A stretch of 64,000 nt of DNA from Colwellia psychrerythraea (GCF_000764185.1 NZ_JQEC01000040.1:62001-126000); one strand, 5' to 3'. Counted from the first letter of the stretch, positions 52,117 through 61,254 are shown. Numbers and translations: made by a program. The notes: generated from the sequence alone by a model not told the origin.

Positions 52117-53469
52117 TTGATTAAAGATGTTAGCTTAGAGCGCCACTTTAGCTGGCTTATTATCGCCAGTTTATTGCCAACCTTAATGCTGTTTATTGCC
52201 ATGGGCATTAGCTTTGATTTCCACTTGCTCGGTTGGTCGACAGTAGGTTTGCTTCTTGCCATCATTTACAGCTGTTTAGTGATAGCGCTCTATCGATTAG
52301 TTATCACCCCTTATTACAGCTTAACCAGCTTAACCGAAGCACTAAAAATGGAAGATTATAGCCTCCGAGCTAAGTCCCCTTTTAGCCAAGGTATTGTCGC
52401 TAAATTATTCAATGAATTGTCCAGCCTTAGTCAAAGTTTGCAAGTAAACAAAAGCCGCTATGACCAACAAATGTTTTTACTTTATGGCTTAATTGAACAA
52501 CTAGAATCTCCGGTATTAATTTTAGATAACAAAGATCATCTACAACATGCCAACCCCGCAGTAAGCCAGCTTTTTTCGGTTCCTTGGCAAACACTAAAAC
52601 AAAGTCCTGCGACAAAACTTGGTTTAGTGAAGGAGAATTCTTTTTGGCGTTTCGATGACAAAAATCCACTTAACATGGGCAATAAGTGGCAAATAAGACA
52701 AAGTGAATTTAAAGAAAACAACAACAATTACCAACTATTAATGCTCAATAATATTAGCCAAGAGTTACAGAAAAACGAGCAGCAAGCTTGGCAAAACATT
52801 ATTCGTATTCTCAACCATGAAGTGCGTAATTCTTTAACACCTATTTCGGCATTGAGCCAAAATCTATTGGAAATGCCAGATCTAACAGCAGAGCAATGCC
52901 AACAAGCTATTAAGATTATTGATAATCGCAGCAACAACCTATTAGCCTTTATTGATAGCTACTCAAATTTAGCCAAATTGCCCTTGCCTAATATTCAACA
53001 GTTTGACTTAACTGAACTATTACAAAGCATTGCCAGTTTAGTACAGCAAGTGACAGTTAAACTTTCTAGCACATTAATCATCAAAGCCGATAAAGGCCAA
53101 CTTGAGCAGGTATTGCTGAATTTGATTAAGAACGGCAAAGAAGCGCAGCTTTCAAAAACTAAGCCAAATAATGACTTAACTCAAGAATCAAAACCTAACC
53201 AAGCAATTGAAGTACAGGTGTTTAAAACCGAGCAGAAAGTGATCATCAAAGTATTTGATCAAGGCTGTGGCATAGCTAATTCTGCCAACTTATTTGTGCC
53301 TTTTTATACCACTAAAGAGACTGGCTCAGGTATTGGTTTAGCATTAAGTAGACAAATAATTAGCAACCATCAGGGGGAATTAACTCTGACTAACCGAACT
53401 GATTTAGTAGACTTAACATGCTTAACAGGTGCCGTTGCGACGATAACCCTGCCCTTGCTAATGAGCTGA
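52117..53469 (+). CDS. Sensor histidine kinase (NtrB/NtrY-like)
   Basis: 450 residues from TTG 52117 with GGAGAAG at 52103-52109. Two N-terminal membrane helices (about 12-32 and 40-60) with almost no periplasmic loop, a HAMP-like linker, a PAS-like domain (LLYGLIEQLESPVLILDNKDHL), then HisKA with phospho-His in ILNHEVRNSLTPISAL and an ATPase domain: N box NLIKNGKEA, G1 FDQGCGI, G2 ETGSGIGLALSRQI. The short loop implies it senses membrane or cytoplasmic cues. It presumably phosphorylates the NtrC-type regulator. The bases just before it encode EKYQID then stop, the last words of that regulator. Confidence 0.9.
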   Translation: MIKDVSLERHFSWLIIASLLPTLMLFIAMGISFDFHLLGWSTVGLLLAIIYSCLVIALYRLVITPYYSLTSLTEALKMEDYSLRAKSPFSQGIVAKLFNELSSLSQSLQVNKSRYDQQMFLLYGLIEQLESPVLILDNKDHLQHANPAVSQLFSVPWQTLKQSPATKLGLVKENSFWRFDDKNPLNMGNKWQIRQSEFKENNNNYQLLMLNNISQELQKNEQQAWQNIIRILNHEVRNSLTPISALSQNLLEMPDLTAEQCQQAIKIIDNRSNNLLAFIDSYSNLAKLPLPNIQQFDLTELLQSIASLVQQVTVKLSSTLIIKADKGQLEQVLLNLIKNGKEAQLSKTKPNNDLTQESKPNQAIEVQVFKTEQKVIIKVFDQGCGIANSANLFVPFYTTKETGSGIGLALSRQIISNHQGELTLTNRTDLVDLTCLTGAVATITLPLLMS

Positions 53470-53501
53470 TTTATAAAAATAACAGGCTAATTTTTAGTCT
53501 G

Positions 53502-55340
53502 TTAATCATTTTGCGGGTTAATACATTTAGATAATAGCCAGCACCAATCAACTAAGTCTTCAATAACTTGATCATAGTTACACTTGGTCGCTCGCTGATT
53601 TCCTTGACGTAAGTACAAACAAATTGCGTACTCATTATCCATTTTATCAATAAGATGTAATTCTATCCGACGAGTTTCTTCACTCTTCATTTGATCATGG
53701 TGTTCTTTTGAAAAACTATTTCGCAGATCACTTTCATGGGCATGATCAAAATCATGACCATATTGTGCATTAATGCACATGATGACAACCTTATTTAAAT
53801 AGACCTCACTTTGCTTAATTTCTGCGAGAGATAATTTAATATCAGCATTTTGATTATGATGGCGAAATAAAGATACACTCTGCTCTAGTTCATTGAATTT
53901 AAAAGAAGTTAACTGATTATCTAATACCCCTTTTAGAGAGGGGGAATTGGACTTTAACTGTGATTTTACTAAAAACCAAATGATAAAGAGCATTATCACT
54001 AATAAAACCCGGCCAATACTTATTTGTTGAGCAATTTTTTTGGCAAAGTAATAAGTATTAATTTCGATTTTATTTTTATTTTTTATTTCGGCTGATTTTA
54101 CTTGATTCGACGTTAATGCGTACAATAAATTATCACTATGGTTGAATAATACTGGCTCGCCATGATGGGTAGTATGCAAGCTAATTTGGCTAAGACTACT
54201 TATTAATGATGGATCAATTGACCAGATTATCTGCGCAGGTAACTGCTTACCTTTTTGCTGGGCCAATGACATAGCAGTAAGATGCCAAGCGCCACCTTTT
54301 TTTTGTATGCTAAGTAGCTTGCCATATAAATGACTGAACTCACTGCCTTGATAGAGTACTCCAGTGATAGCATATGCTGGTATGTCGTTCTGCCTTGCAA
54401 CAAAACTGGGTAACTGTTTTCGCCAATCTTGCCCTTTAGCTGCCAAAGAAAAGTGTCGCTGTAAATTATATTCATGTGCTACTAGCAGTTTATCCGGATA
54501 CTTTTCAGGCCAAAAAAACTGAAATATTTTTTGCCCTCCCTGTAAGAAAATCACCTCATCTAAAACTTCACTTAGTGCTTCAGTAGCTATTACAGCGGAA
54601 TTATTTTCTTGTGACGGGTCACTTTCGGATGATTCTTTATCCGGATTTATGCGTAAAATAGCACCCGAATATAATGATTCTGATGCTATTTTTTCGCTGT
54701 TACTTAAAGCAATATAAAGCAAACCATAGTCTTCTTGCCAAGGTTTTGAGCTGGGGTTAAATGCCAATTGAGTGATGGAAATACTATTATCAGGCAGTGC
54801 AAGTCGAAGGACTTCGCGTTGAGAGCTAATAAAAACTTTCTGTTGATTGTGATCGTAGCGCCACTGCGTGATCACAGCATCATACTTATAATTTATATCA
54901 CTATTTAAAGGCTTCAACCTGCTTAAGTTATTTTTTTTATTAAAGCCTTCAGTATGGGCGGTATACAGTGTTGCATAGCCTGAACGATCTGAAAATTTAA
55001 AGTTTGGGTGCACAGCCAAAGCAGTTAACTTTACTTTTTTGAATAATTGTAATGACCGGCTTAAGTCTAATATCGGCTCTGATAATATGGTATCTCCGGT
55101 AATTAAAAAAATGTCTCCAAGTTGGCTGCCAATAAAGTATTGCTTGTTTTTAAGTGGGTTTGGCAGTGGAGCAAGCCATTGATGTTCTGTGCTTTCACCA
55201 AAAGTAAATTCAGCAACTTCATTCAAATAATAATCTGACGCGAGACTAACTTTAGTAAAAAATGATGCGCCGAGTAAGCAAGCTATTAATAACAATTTTA
55301 CTGAGTTCATAACGTTAAGATACCTTTCCCCTTCAGTCAT
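53502..55340 (-). CDS. Membrane protein with glucose-dehydrogenase-like propeller
   Basis: 612 residues. A signal peptide lies at residues 11-35; ATG 55340 has a strong GGAGGG site, ATG 55310 is an alternative that gives a cleaner signal. Residues 40-410 resemble the soluble PQQ glucose dehydrogenase propeller (QYFIGSQLGDIFLI, LTALAVHPNFKFSDRSGYATLYTAHTE, GLLYIALSNSEK, GAILRINPD). The catalytic His and PQQ ligands are not evident, so it may have lost activity. A membrane helix (about 455-475, IGRVLLVIMLFIIWFLV) and a 130-residue cytoplasmic part with His/Asp-rich stretches follow. It converges on the histidine kinase gene. Function unknown. Confidence 0.7.
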   Translation of the reverse strand: MTEGERYLNVMNSVKLLLIACLLGASFFTKVSLASDYYLNEVAEFTFGESTEHQWLAPLPNPLKNKQYFIGSQLGDIFLITGDTILSEPILDLSRSLQLFKKVKLTALAVHPNFKFSDRSGYATLYTAHTEGFNKKNNLSRLKPLNSDINYKYDAVITQWRYDHNQQKVFISSQREVLRLALPDNSISITQLAFNPSSKPWQEDYGLLYIALSNSEKIASESLYSGAILRINPDKESSESDPSQENNSAVIATEALSEVLDEVIFLQGGQKIFQFFWPEKYPDKLLVAHEYNLQRHFSLAAKGQDWRKQLPSFVARQNDIPAYAITGVLYQGSEFSHLYGKLLSIQKKGGAWHLTAMSLAQQKGKQLPAQIIWSIDPSLISSLSQISLHTTHHGEPVLFNHSDNLLYALTSNQVKSAEIKNKNKIEINTYYFAKKIAQQISIGRVLLVIMLFIIWFLVKSQLKSNSPSLKGVLDNQLTSFKFNELEQSVSLFRHHNQNADIKLSLAEIKQSEVYLNKVVIMCINAQYGHDFDHAHESDLRNSFSKEHHDQMKSEETRRIELHLIDKMDNEYAICLYLRQGNQRATKCNYDQVIEDLVDWCWLLSKCINPQND

Positions 55341-55611
55341 AAATTCCCTCCTATTTGCTCTGTATATAAAGCTAATTATTTTCTTATACTTATAGTAAAA
55401 ATAGAATATCTGACTAATTAAGCAATTTTCATAGCCTTTTTACCCAAAGATGGCAGCTATATGTCCTTTTACCTTGTTTAAAATATTAATTTATCGCCAT
55501 TATGGACGTGCTCAAGTCATAAAACATGACAGCTAAACCAATACTTTCAGTGCCATAAAACGATTTAACATTTTATTTTCTCACTACAATTTAACTACTG
55601 CACTTCTAAAA

Positions 55612-55674
55612 ACTAATTAATTAGTTGATAAAAAATTAACCAGCCGCTATAGTATTTAAAACTAATTAATTAGT
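55612..55674 (+). promoter_or_regulatory. Promoter with twin BlaI-type operators
   Basis: ACTAATTAATTAGT occurs as a perfect palindrome at 55612-55625 and again at 55661-55674, 49 bases apart. Between them is a good promoter: -35 TTGATA (55625-55630), 17-base spacer, -10 TATAGT (55648-55653). The first operator overlaps the -35, the second lies over the start site and next to the ribosome site AGGAAG. This is a classic autorepressing layout for the BlaI gene that follows. Confidence 0.88.
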
Positions 55675-55684
55675 AGGAAGAAAA

Positions 55685-56065
55685 ATGGCACGTAAAAAAT
55701 CGACTCAACTCACCGATAGTGAACAAAGCATCATGGAAATTCTTTGGAAAAAAGAGCAAGCCTCGGTACGAGAAATAACCGATACACTTAGCGAAGAAAA
55801 AACGACTGCTTACACCACGGTGCAAACCATGTGTAAAATTTTGGCGGACAAAGGTTATGCTGATTTTCACAAGGAAGGTAAAGCATTTATTTATACCCCT
55901 AAAATAACGCAGAAAGATGCTCGAAAAGGTGCACTGACTTCTCTACTTAATAAGTTCTTTGGTGGTTCGCCAGAAGTACTGGCGCAACATTTAATGCAAG
56001 AAACAGATATTGAGTTGGATGATTTAGCCGCATTGCAAAAAGAAATTGATCGCAGCGACGATTAG
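55685..56065 (+). CDS. BlaI/MecI/CopY-family repressor
   Basis: 126 residues. Winged helix LTDSEQSIMEILWKKEQASVREITDTLSEEKTTAYTTVQTMCKILADKGY, then the dimer helices (GGSPEVLAQHLMQ, IELDDLAALQKEID). The family's proteolysis site for M56 sensors lies between the helices and the dimer domain. It should bind the twin palindromes at 55612-55674, repressing itself and the downstream M56 gene 73 bases later. No Cys-rich copper end, so BlaI-like rather than CopY-like. Confidence 0.92.
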   Translation: MARKKSTQLTDSEQSIMEILWKKEQASVREITDTLSEEKTTAYTTVQTMCKILADKGYADFHKEGKAFIYTPKITQKDARKGALTSLLNKFFGGSPEVLAQHLMQETDIELDDLAALQKEIDRSDD

Positions 56066-56138
56066 CTGCGCTGAGATTTTTAGCTGTAGGTTAAAACAAA
56101 AAATAAAGACAGAAAATAAAAGATAAAGGTACGTCAAT

Positions 56139-57698
56139 ATGATCGCTCAATACACACTGTTAACCACATTAGCATTACACCATATTGTCATTGGTGGCTT
56201 ACTGATACTGACTCTTTTAGTACTAAATAAAGTGCTAAAAACCAGTGCAGAAATGCGTAGCTGGGTATTAATGACTGCTTTTATCACCTCAACGTTAGTG
56301 CCGTTAACATTGCTTTCAACAACGTCAGCGTTACCTGTAGCGGCCAAGCTAACATCGACACCAGCAAGCACTGTGATTAATCAGAGTGCAGTTCAATCGA
56401 ACATAGAAAATGTTGTTGCGCCATTACAGGAGCAAACCTTATGGCACATGCCCAGTGAAATTGTTTTTCAATTTAGTGGAATATTAACGGCTCTTGTTGT
56501 GGTTTGGGTTATTGGCAGTTTATGGCGCAGCCTGATGGTGTTTGGCTCGTTTTGGCGCACTAGAAACCTGATAAAAAGCTGTAAAGCTGTGCCGCAAGAT
56601 AATATTCAAAAGCTTGTAGTTGATGCTGATGTTGAAATATTTACCTCAACCCAAGTTAGCTCGCCTATGGTAGTTGGCCTCAGGTCACCGAAAATAATTT
56701 TACCGGCAAATATTCTTCAGCAACTGAGTAGCGAGCAATTAGCGCCAATAGTATTGCACGAGCTTGCTCATATTCAACGGAATGATATTTGGTTTAGTCA
56801 TTTTCAAGAGTTTATTGCTGTGCTGTTTTGGTGGAGTCCAGTGATTCGTTTACTTAATAACAAAATACATATCGATAGAGAATTGGCTTGTGATTTACGA
56901 GCCGTAAAACAACTGAACAATAACAAACAATATGCCCAATCACTGATTGATTGTGCAAAATTAATGATTACCCAACAACGGAGCGTATTAGCCATGGGAT
57001 TATTTAGCCAGAAGAAAGAATTGAACAATCGCGTTAGCACAGTGCTTAAAAGTAAAAGGCTGAAAACACCAAGCATGTTAACAATTATTGGTGTCTGCTT
57101 AGGTTTATCAGTATTGACGATTAAAGTTTCACAGGCATTTGTACCAAAAATCAGCATCAATGATACACGACAAAATGCTCAACATTATTCATTACTGCCA
57201 TCTGCACAAGGTGAGCAATTAATTGCTGCGGTAATGCAAAATGATATTATTACTATTGAGCATTTACAAAGCCGAGGTGTTGATATTAATACACCAGCCA
57301 TTGGTGATGGCACTGCATTGATTATTGCCGTCAAGCAAGATAACCGTGAAATGGTGCAAGCACTAATTAATTTAGGCGCCAATGTTAATCAATCATCACA
57401 AGGTGATGGTAACCCATTAATTACCGCAGCCATGACTAACAATATCACCCTAGCGCAATTACTTATTGATAATGGCGCAAATATAAATGGTATCGTAAGA
57501 GGTGATGAAACACCTTTAATTAATGCCACTAGAAGAGGTTATTTTGAGATGACTCAGTTACTTGTTAACCACGGTGCAGATGTTAACTTGTCGGTAAAAA
57601 CAGGTTTCTCTGACGGTCTTAAAATTCGTTCACCGCTGAACATGTCACGTAACAGCGAAATAACTAACTTCCTTATTGAAAACGGTGCCATTGAATAA
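56139..57698 (+). CDS. BlaR1-like M56 metallopeptidase fused to ankyrin repeats
   Basis: 519 residues. Three membrane helices (about 9-30, 37-55 and 105-130) precede the zinc peptidase: HELAH in VLHELAHIQRND and the third ligand Glu in IDRELACDLRAV. After another helix (about 306-325) the chain should be in the periplasm, where BlaR1 has its penicillin-binding sensor; here this is replaced by four to five ankyrin repeats (GDGTALIIAVKQDNREMVQALINLGANVN and so on). Thus signalling would depend on protein binding rather than beta-lactam acylation. When active the peptidase cleaves BlaI-type repressors. It follows the repressor gene by 73 bases. Confidence 0.85.
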   Translation: MIAQYTLLTTLALHHIVIGGLLILTLLVLNKVLKTSAEMRSWVLMTAFITSTLVPLTLLSTTSALPVAAKLTSTPASTVINQSAVQSNIENVVAPLQEQTLWHMPSEIVFQFSGILTALVVVWVIGSLWRSLMVFGSFWRTRNLIKSCKAVPQDNIQKLVVDADVEIFTSTQVSSPMVVGLRSPKIILPANILQQLSSEQLAPIVLHELAHIQRNDIWFSHFQEFIAVLFWWSPVIRLLNNKIHIDRELACDLRAVKQLNNNKQYAQSLIDCAKLMITQQRSVLAMGLFSQKKELNNRVSTVLKSKRLKTPSMLTIIGVCLGLSVLTIKVSQAFVPKISINDTRQNAQHYSLLPSAQGEQLIAAVMQNDIITIEHLQSRGVDINTPAIGDGTALIIAVKQDNREMVQALINLGANVNQSSQGDGNPLITAAMTNNITLAQLLIDNGANINGIVRGDETPLINATRRGYFEMTQLLVNHGADVNLSVKTGFSDGLKIRSPLNMSRNSEITNFLIENGAIE

Positions 57699-57787
57699 GT
57701 TTTCCATAACAATGCTAACCACATTGCCCGAAATCACTTCATATAAATTGAGACGATAGAACTCAAAGCCACTTAATCATTTAACGT

Positions 57788-57866
57788 AAAGACGAGCTAC
57801 GTACTTTCCCTAATCCACGCCAATCATTTTAAAAATGTAGGCCTTAGGCTCGATAGACTCGTCTTT
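57788..57866 (+). ncRNA. 79-nt leader stem-loop before the O-acetylation genes
   Basis: AAAGACGAG (57788-57796) pairs with CTCGTCTTT (57858-57866), followed by AAAAAAG. The enclosed 61 bases could fold further. It lies 68 bases before the MBOAT gene. It may be a leader element or a terminator for the gene upstream; no known riboswitch class is recognised. Confidence 0.35.
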
Positions 57867-57933
57867 AAAAAAGAGAACAACATGAGTTTATTAGCTAACA
57901 ACTACGCTGTAGAGCAGAAAACAGGAGGCCACA

Positions 57934-59346
57934 ATGATATTTAATACTCCTATATTTTTCTGGTTCTTTTGTATATTTATCTTATTTTATGGTTTTGCCT
58001 TTTTAAAGCAACCCCCTAAAATTTACCTGCTGTTAGTCAGTAGTTTAGTATTTTACGGCGCTTGGAATTACAGCTTTATTCCGTTATTAGTCGGTAGTGG
58101 TATCGCTGATTACTTTATCGCTCAGGCCATTTTCAATAGCTCAGGCCAACGAAACAAAAAGCGCTGGCTGATCTTATCACTGGTAATTAACTTAGGTATT
58201 TTAGCGACCTTTAAATATGCCGACTTTGCCATAGAATCCGTTGCTGATTTACTATCAGTCTTGGGCTATCAAGCATCGTTTACTACGCTTTCTTGGGTAC
58301 TGCCGGTTGGTATTTCTTTTTACACCTTCCAAAGTATGAGTTACACCATAGATGTTTATCGTGGTGATATGAAACCACGTAAAGGCCTAGTTGAATTTGT
58401 CGCCGCGTTGTCTTTTTTCCCACAATTAGTCGCTGGCCCCATTCTTAGAGCCAAACATATTTTGCCGCAGATGCACGCGATATCTATGCCTAAGTGGCTA
58501 GAAGCCAAACACGGTTTTTTATTAATTACTGTTGGCTTAATCAAAAAAACTGGCGCGGATATTTTAGCTATTCCCGCAGATAAAGCTTTTGCCGCACAAG
58601 AGTCGTTAAGCACCTTAGAAATGTGGACTGGTGTACTGGCTTTTGCCGGACAAATCTATGGTGATTTTTCAGGTTATACCGACATGGCCATTGGTTTAGC
58701 TATATTGCTCGGTTTTAATATTCCGCTCAACTTTAGAGTGCCGTACTTTGCTAAATCTCCAGTCGATTTCTGGCGCAGATGGCATATATCTTTATCAAGC
58801 TGGTTAAAGGATTATTTATACATATCCTTAGGTGGCAATAGAAATAATAACCGTACCCGTAATGTATTTTTAACCATGTTATTAGGCGGTTTATGGCATG
58901 GCGCGGCTTGGACATTTGTTGCTTGGGGTGCGTTTCATGGCGCAATTATTACCCTGACCCATTACCTGGCTAACTTGAAAATATTCGACCGTTTTAATAA
59001 CAGCAATACTTTAGTCGTCAGCTTTTTTAAGTGGGCTATTACCTTCTATTTAATTCTTATTGGTTGGGTATTTTTTAGGGCAACCGACATTAATAGCGCG
59101 ATAACCATTATCGGCAATTTACATACCTTTGGCAGCGCCAGTGAGTTAGGTGCAAATGCTTGGACCATATTTATCTTAACATCAGTGTGGGTACTACTAA
59201 TGCATGTCATGGACTACTTTGTTATTAAATCAGCGGACAAATTGGAAAATAAAAACGGGCAGTTTTGGTTGCTAATTATTTTAGGCCAAGCCCTTTGTTT
59301 ATTAATAGGAGAACCAAGTAATGAATTTATCTACTTCCAGTTTTAA
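57934..59346 (+). CDS. MBOAT O-acyltransferase (AlgI/DltB-like)
   Basis: 470 residues with about eleven membrane helices. Family motifs: ISFYTFQSMSYTIDVYRGD, FFPQLVAGPILR, SPVDFWRRWHISLSSWLKDYLYI and the catalytic His in LGGLWHGAAWTFVAWGAFHG. It carries acetyl groups across the inner membrane to a periplasmic transferase. Its partner is the SGNH-like protein encoded at 59321, overlapping by 26 bases; together they resemble AlgI with AlgJ/AlgX and probably acetylate an exopolysaccharide. No polysaccharide synthesis genes are in the window. Ribosome site CAGGAGG precedes ATG 57934. Confidence 0.92.
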   Translation: MIFNTPIFFWFFCIFILFYGFAFLKQPPKIYLLLVSSLVFYGAWNYSFIPLLVGSGIADYFIAQAIFNSSGQRNKKRWLILSLVINLGILATFKYADFAIESVADLLSVLGYQASFTTLSWVLPVGISFYTFQSMSYTIDVYRGDMKPRKGLVEFVAALSFFPQLVAGPILRAKHILPQMHAISMPKWLEAKHGFLLITVGLIKKTGADILAIPADKAFAAQESLSTLEMWTGVLAFAGQIYGDFSGYTDMAIGLAILLGFNIPLNFRVPYFAKSPVDFWRRWHISLSSWLKDYLYISLGGNRNNNRTRNVFLTMLLGGLWHGAAWTFVAWGAFHGAIITLTHYLANLKIFDRFNNSNTLVVSFFKWAITFYLILIGWVFFRATDINSAITIIGNLHTFGSASELGANAWTIFILTSVWVLLMHVMDYFVIKSADKLENKNGQFWLLIILGQALCLLIGEPSNEFIYFQF

Positions 59347-60598
59347 TGAAAAAGGCATAAAAAATATGGATACATCAATAACCACTGATGAGCAGGCATC
59401 TTCAGCTCAAACTCTTGCCCACGCTGAAGATAGGCAGGTATTTATCAAAATAACCTTAGCCATTGTACTGGGCATGATGGTAGCTATGGGTTTAGTGCGC
59501 CTGTTTCTCGATGCCAACGGCGCTAATAAACAAGGTATTTTAGGGCGGGTATTACAAGCACAAGCAGCTGTACCAAAAATTATCGCCGAGCCCAATGATT
59601 TGGTAATGTTTTACGGTTCATCTATGACTCGCGCCGGATTTTCTCCACGAAAATTTGATCGTGACCTACAAAAAATGGGCAAAGACATTAGCTCATTTAA
59701 TTTTGGTTTTGGCGGCTTAAACCCCTACTATCAAGACTTATTATCAAGACGTATTGCCGAGCAGTTTATTGAAAAAGATAGAAAGCTGAAATTGGCCTTG
59801 ATTGAGTTTAACCCTTTTCAAACCACCAGCACACGTTGGAACAGAGCTAAATTTTCTTTAGATTCATTTATTACTATGTTGTCTAACGATGCAGAGTTAT
59901 GGCAGATTTTACAAGAAGATCTAAGCCGAGGCATTCACTTATTTAACATTAAATATATCCGTAATCATGTCTCCGCTGAAATGGTCACCAGCTATTACTC
60001 TCGCGAAATTTTTCCACCCGAACGTGGGCAAAGATTTAAAGATGATAAAGAGACTATTGCTGCCCGTAGAAGTTTAGGTAAAGAATTAGGTGAGTTATTC
60101 GAAAAAGAATACCCTGACTATGATGGCTCAGATTGGTACTACCCTTGGCAAGGCGCAGGCACTATTCCACAGGAGCGTTCTGCCGAGACACTGGCAATTT
60201 TTGATGATTATTATGCCGCTACACAAACCGATGCGCAGATGAAAAATGATCGTTTAAGCCGTATTCGGTCTGCTGATATTGAAGAGCTACATTTCGAACC
60301 CTTTTTGGTCGAGAGCTTTATCGGCATAGTGAAAAACTTTCAACGTTTTTCCGACAAAGTTGAAGTGGTTATGTTACCAAAAAATAGTCGTTACATTCAT
60401 TATACGCCTGAAGCAAAGATGCGCTTAGCACAGGCAATAAAACAAATTGAACAGGCTACGGGTATCAAGATAAATAACCATCAAGATATCAAAGAGGTTA
60501 ATGCGGATATGTATCGAGATACTACCCATTTATCACGTTATCGCGGTGATATTGCTTATACTGACTTCTTACTTAGCGAGTATGCAAAGGTATTGTAA
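59321..60598 (+). CDS. SGNH-like periplasmic O-acetyltransferase partner
   Basis: 425 residues from ATG 59321, with GGAG eight bases upstream, overlapping the end of the MBOAT gene. A membrane anchor at about residues 45-66 (FIKITLAIVLGMMVAMGLVRLFL) puts the rest in the periplasm. The SGNH features are the nucleophile Ser in FYGSSMTRAGFSP, FNFGFGGLNPYY as the Gly block, and the Asp-x-x-His in RDTTHLS near the end. Length and order resemble DltD or AlgJ-type proteins that move acetyl from the MBOAT protein to a polymer. Confidence 0.82.
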   Translation: MNLSTSSFNEKGIKNMDTSITTDEQASSAQTLAHAEDRQVFIKITLAIVLGMMVAMGLVRLFLDANGANKQGILGRVLQAQAAVPKIIAEPNDLVMFYGSSMTRAGFSPRKFDRDLQKMGKDISSFNFGFGGLNPYYQDLLSRRIAEQFIEKDRKLKLALIEFNPFQTTSTRWNRAKFSLDSFITMLSNDAELWQILQEDLSRGIHLFNIKYIRNHVSAEMVTSYYSREIFPPERGQRFKDDKETIAARRSLGKELGELFEKEYPDYDGSDWYYPWQGAGTIPQERSAETLAIFDDYYAATQTDAQMKNDRLSRIRSADIEELHFEPFLVESFIGIVKNFQRFSDKVEVVMLPKNSRYIHYTPEAKMRLAQAIKQIEQATGIKINNHQDIKEVNADMYRDTTHLSRYRGDIAYTDFLLSEYAKVL

Positions 60599-60690
60599 AT
60601 TGCTTGGGCTAGCGTAAGTTTATTAAGCGCTAGTCCACAAAGAACAATATGAAGCAACTTGGCAATACCCGTATTTGAAGATAAGAAATA

Positions 60691-61071
60691 TTAATTTAAG
60701 CTTTTTAGCCAATTCATCGCATCTTTTTCATTATTAAAACTTTTGGTTTGTTGCGATGCTCTGGAGGGTGACAACATATTAATAACGTCTAACATTGTGC
60801 TTGAGGTGATAACCATGGCTTTGGCGATGAGCTTTTGCTGATTCAACCAAACATTATAACTTTCCAATTCCTGATAAGCTTCAGGGGTGCCCCCTAAGAA
60901 CTCTAAGTTATTAGTGAGAATTGAAAAACTTTTATCCTGTAAGTCATCAACAGCATCTCTTATGCAGTTAGTATATTTCTGTGCTCCGTATTCATTAAAA
61001 GCACCGATAGATCGCACAAGAATTATATTATCAATGACTTTAATCGTCACCTCGCCGTGTTCAATATTCAT
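60691..61071 (-). CDS. STAS/SpoIIAA-like small protein
   Basis: 126 residues. The pattern of IKVIDNIILVRSIGAFNEYGAQKYTNCIRDAVDDL, then FSILTNNLEFLGGTPEAYQELESYN and a final FNNEKDAMNWLKSLN, is that of the SpoIIAA-like/STAS fold group, in which the ending E-x-A-x-x-W-L is frequent. No phospho-Ser motif is obvious. Cytosolic; role unknown. AGGTGA precedes the ATG. It converges with the acetylation operon. Confidence 0.65.
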   Translation of the reverse strand: MNIEHGEVTIKVIDNIILVRSIGAFNEYGAQKYTNCIRDAVDDLQDKSFSILTNNLEFLGGTPEAYQELESYNVWLNQQKLIAKAMVITSSTMLDVINMLSPSRASQQTKSFNNEKDAMNWLKSLN

Positions 61072-61169
61072 CTTTCACCTATCATCAAAAGCTTACCTCA
61101 AGGTATATCACAATTAGTGATTAAATAATTGATCTAGTTTATAAAAACTTACTGGATAATAGATACAAA

Positions 61170-61199
61170 AAAAGCGTAACAATCGCTTGTTACACTTTT
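61170..61199. terminator. Hairpin terminator
   Basis: AAAAG-C-GTAACA (61170-61181) pairs with TGTTAC-A-CTTTT (61188-61199), one mismatch, six-base loop. It lies 56 bases after the DUF4097 gene on the minus strand, where the arm gives AAAAG/CTTTT symmetry. Confidence 0.55.
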
Positions 61200-61254
61200 C
61201 TTTCTTATTTGATATTAGCGTAATACTAGCAACTTAACTGCTACGAGATTGAAC

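Noticed and set aside
51945-52265. 106-codon minus-strand frame crossing the MITE and kinase start
   Set aside because: Most of it is the MITE itself read as protein and the rest is antisense to the kinase gene; no family match and no ribosome site.
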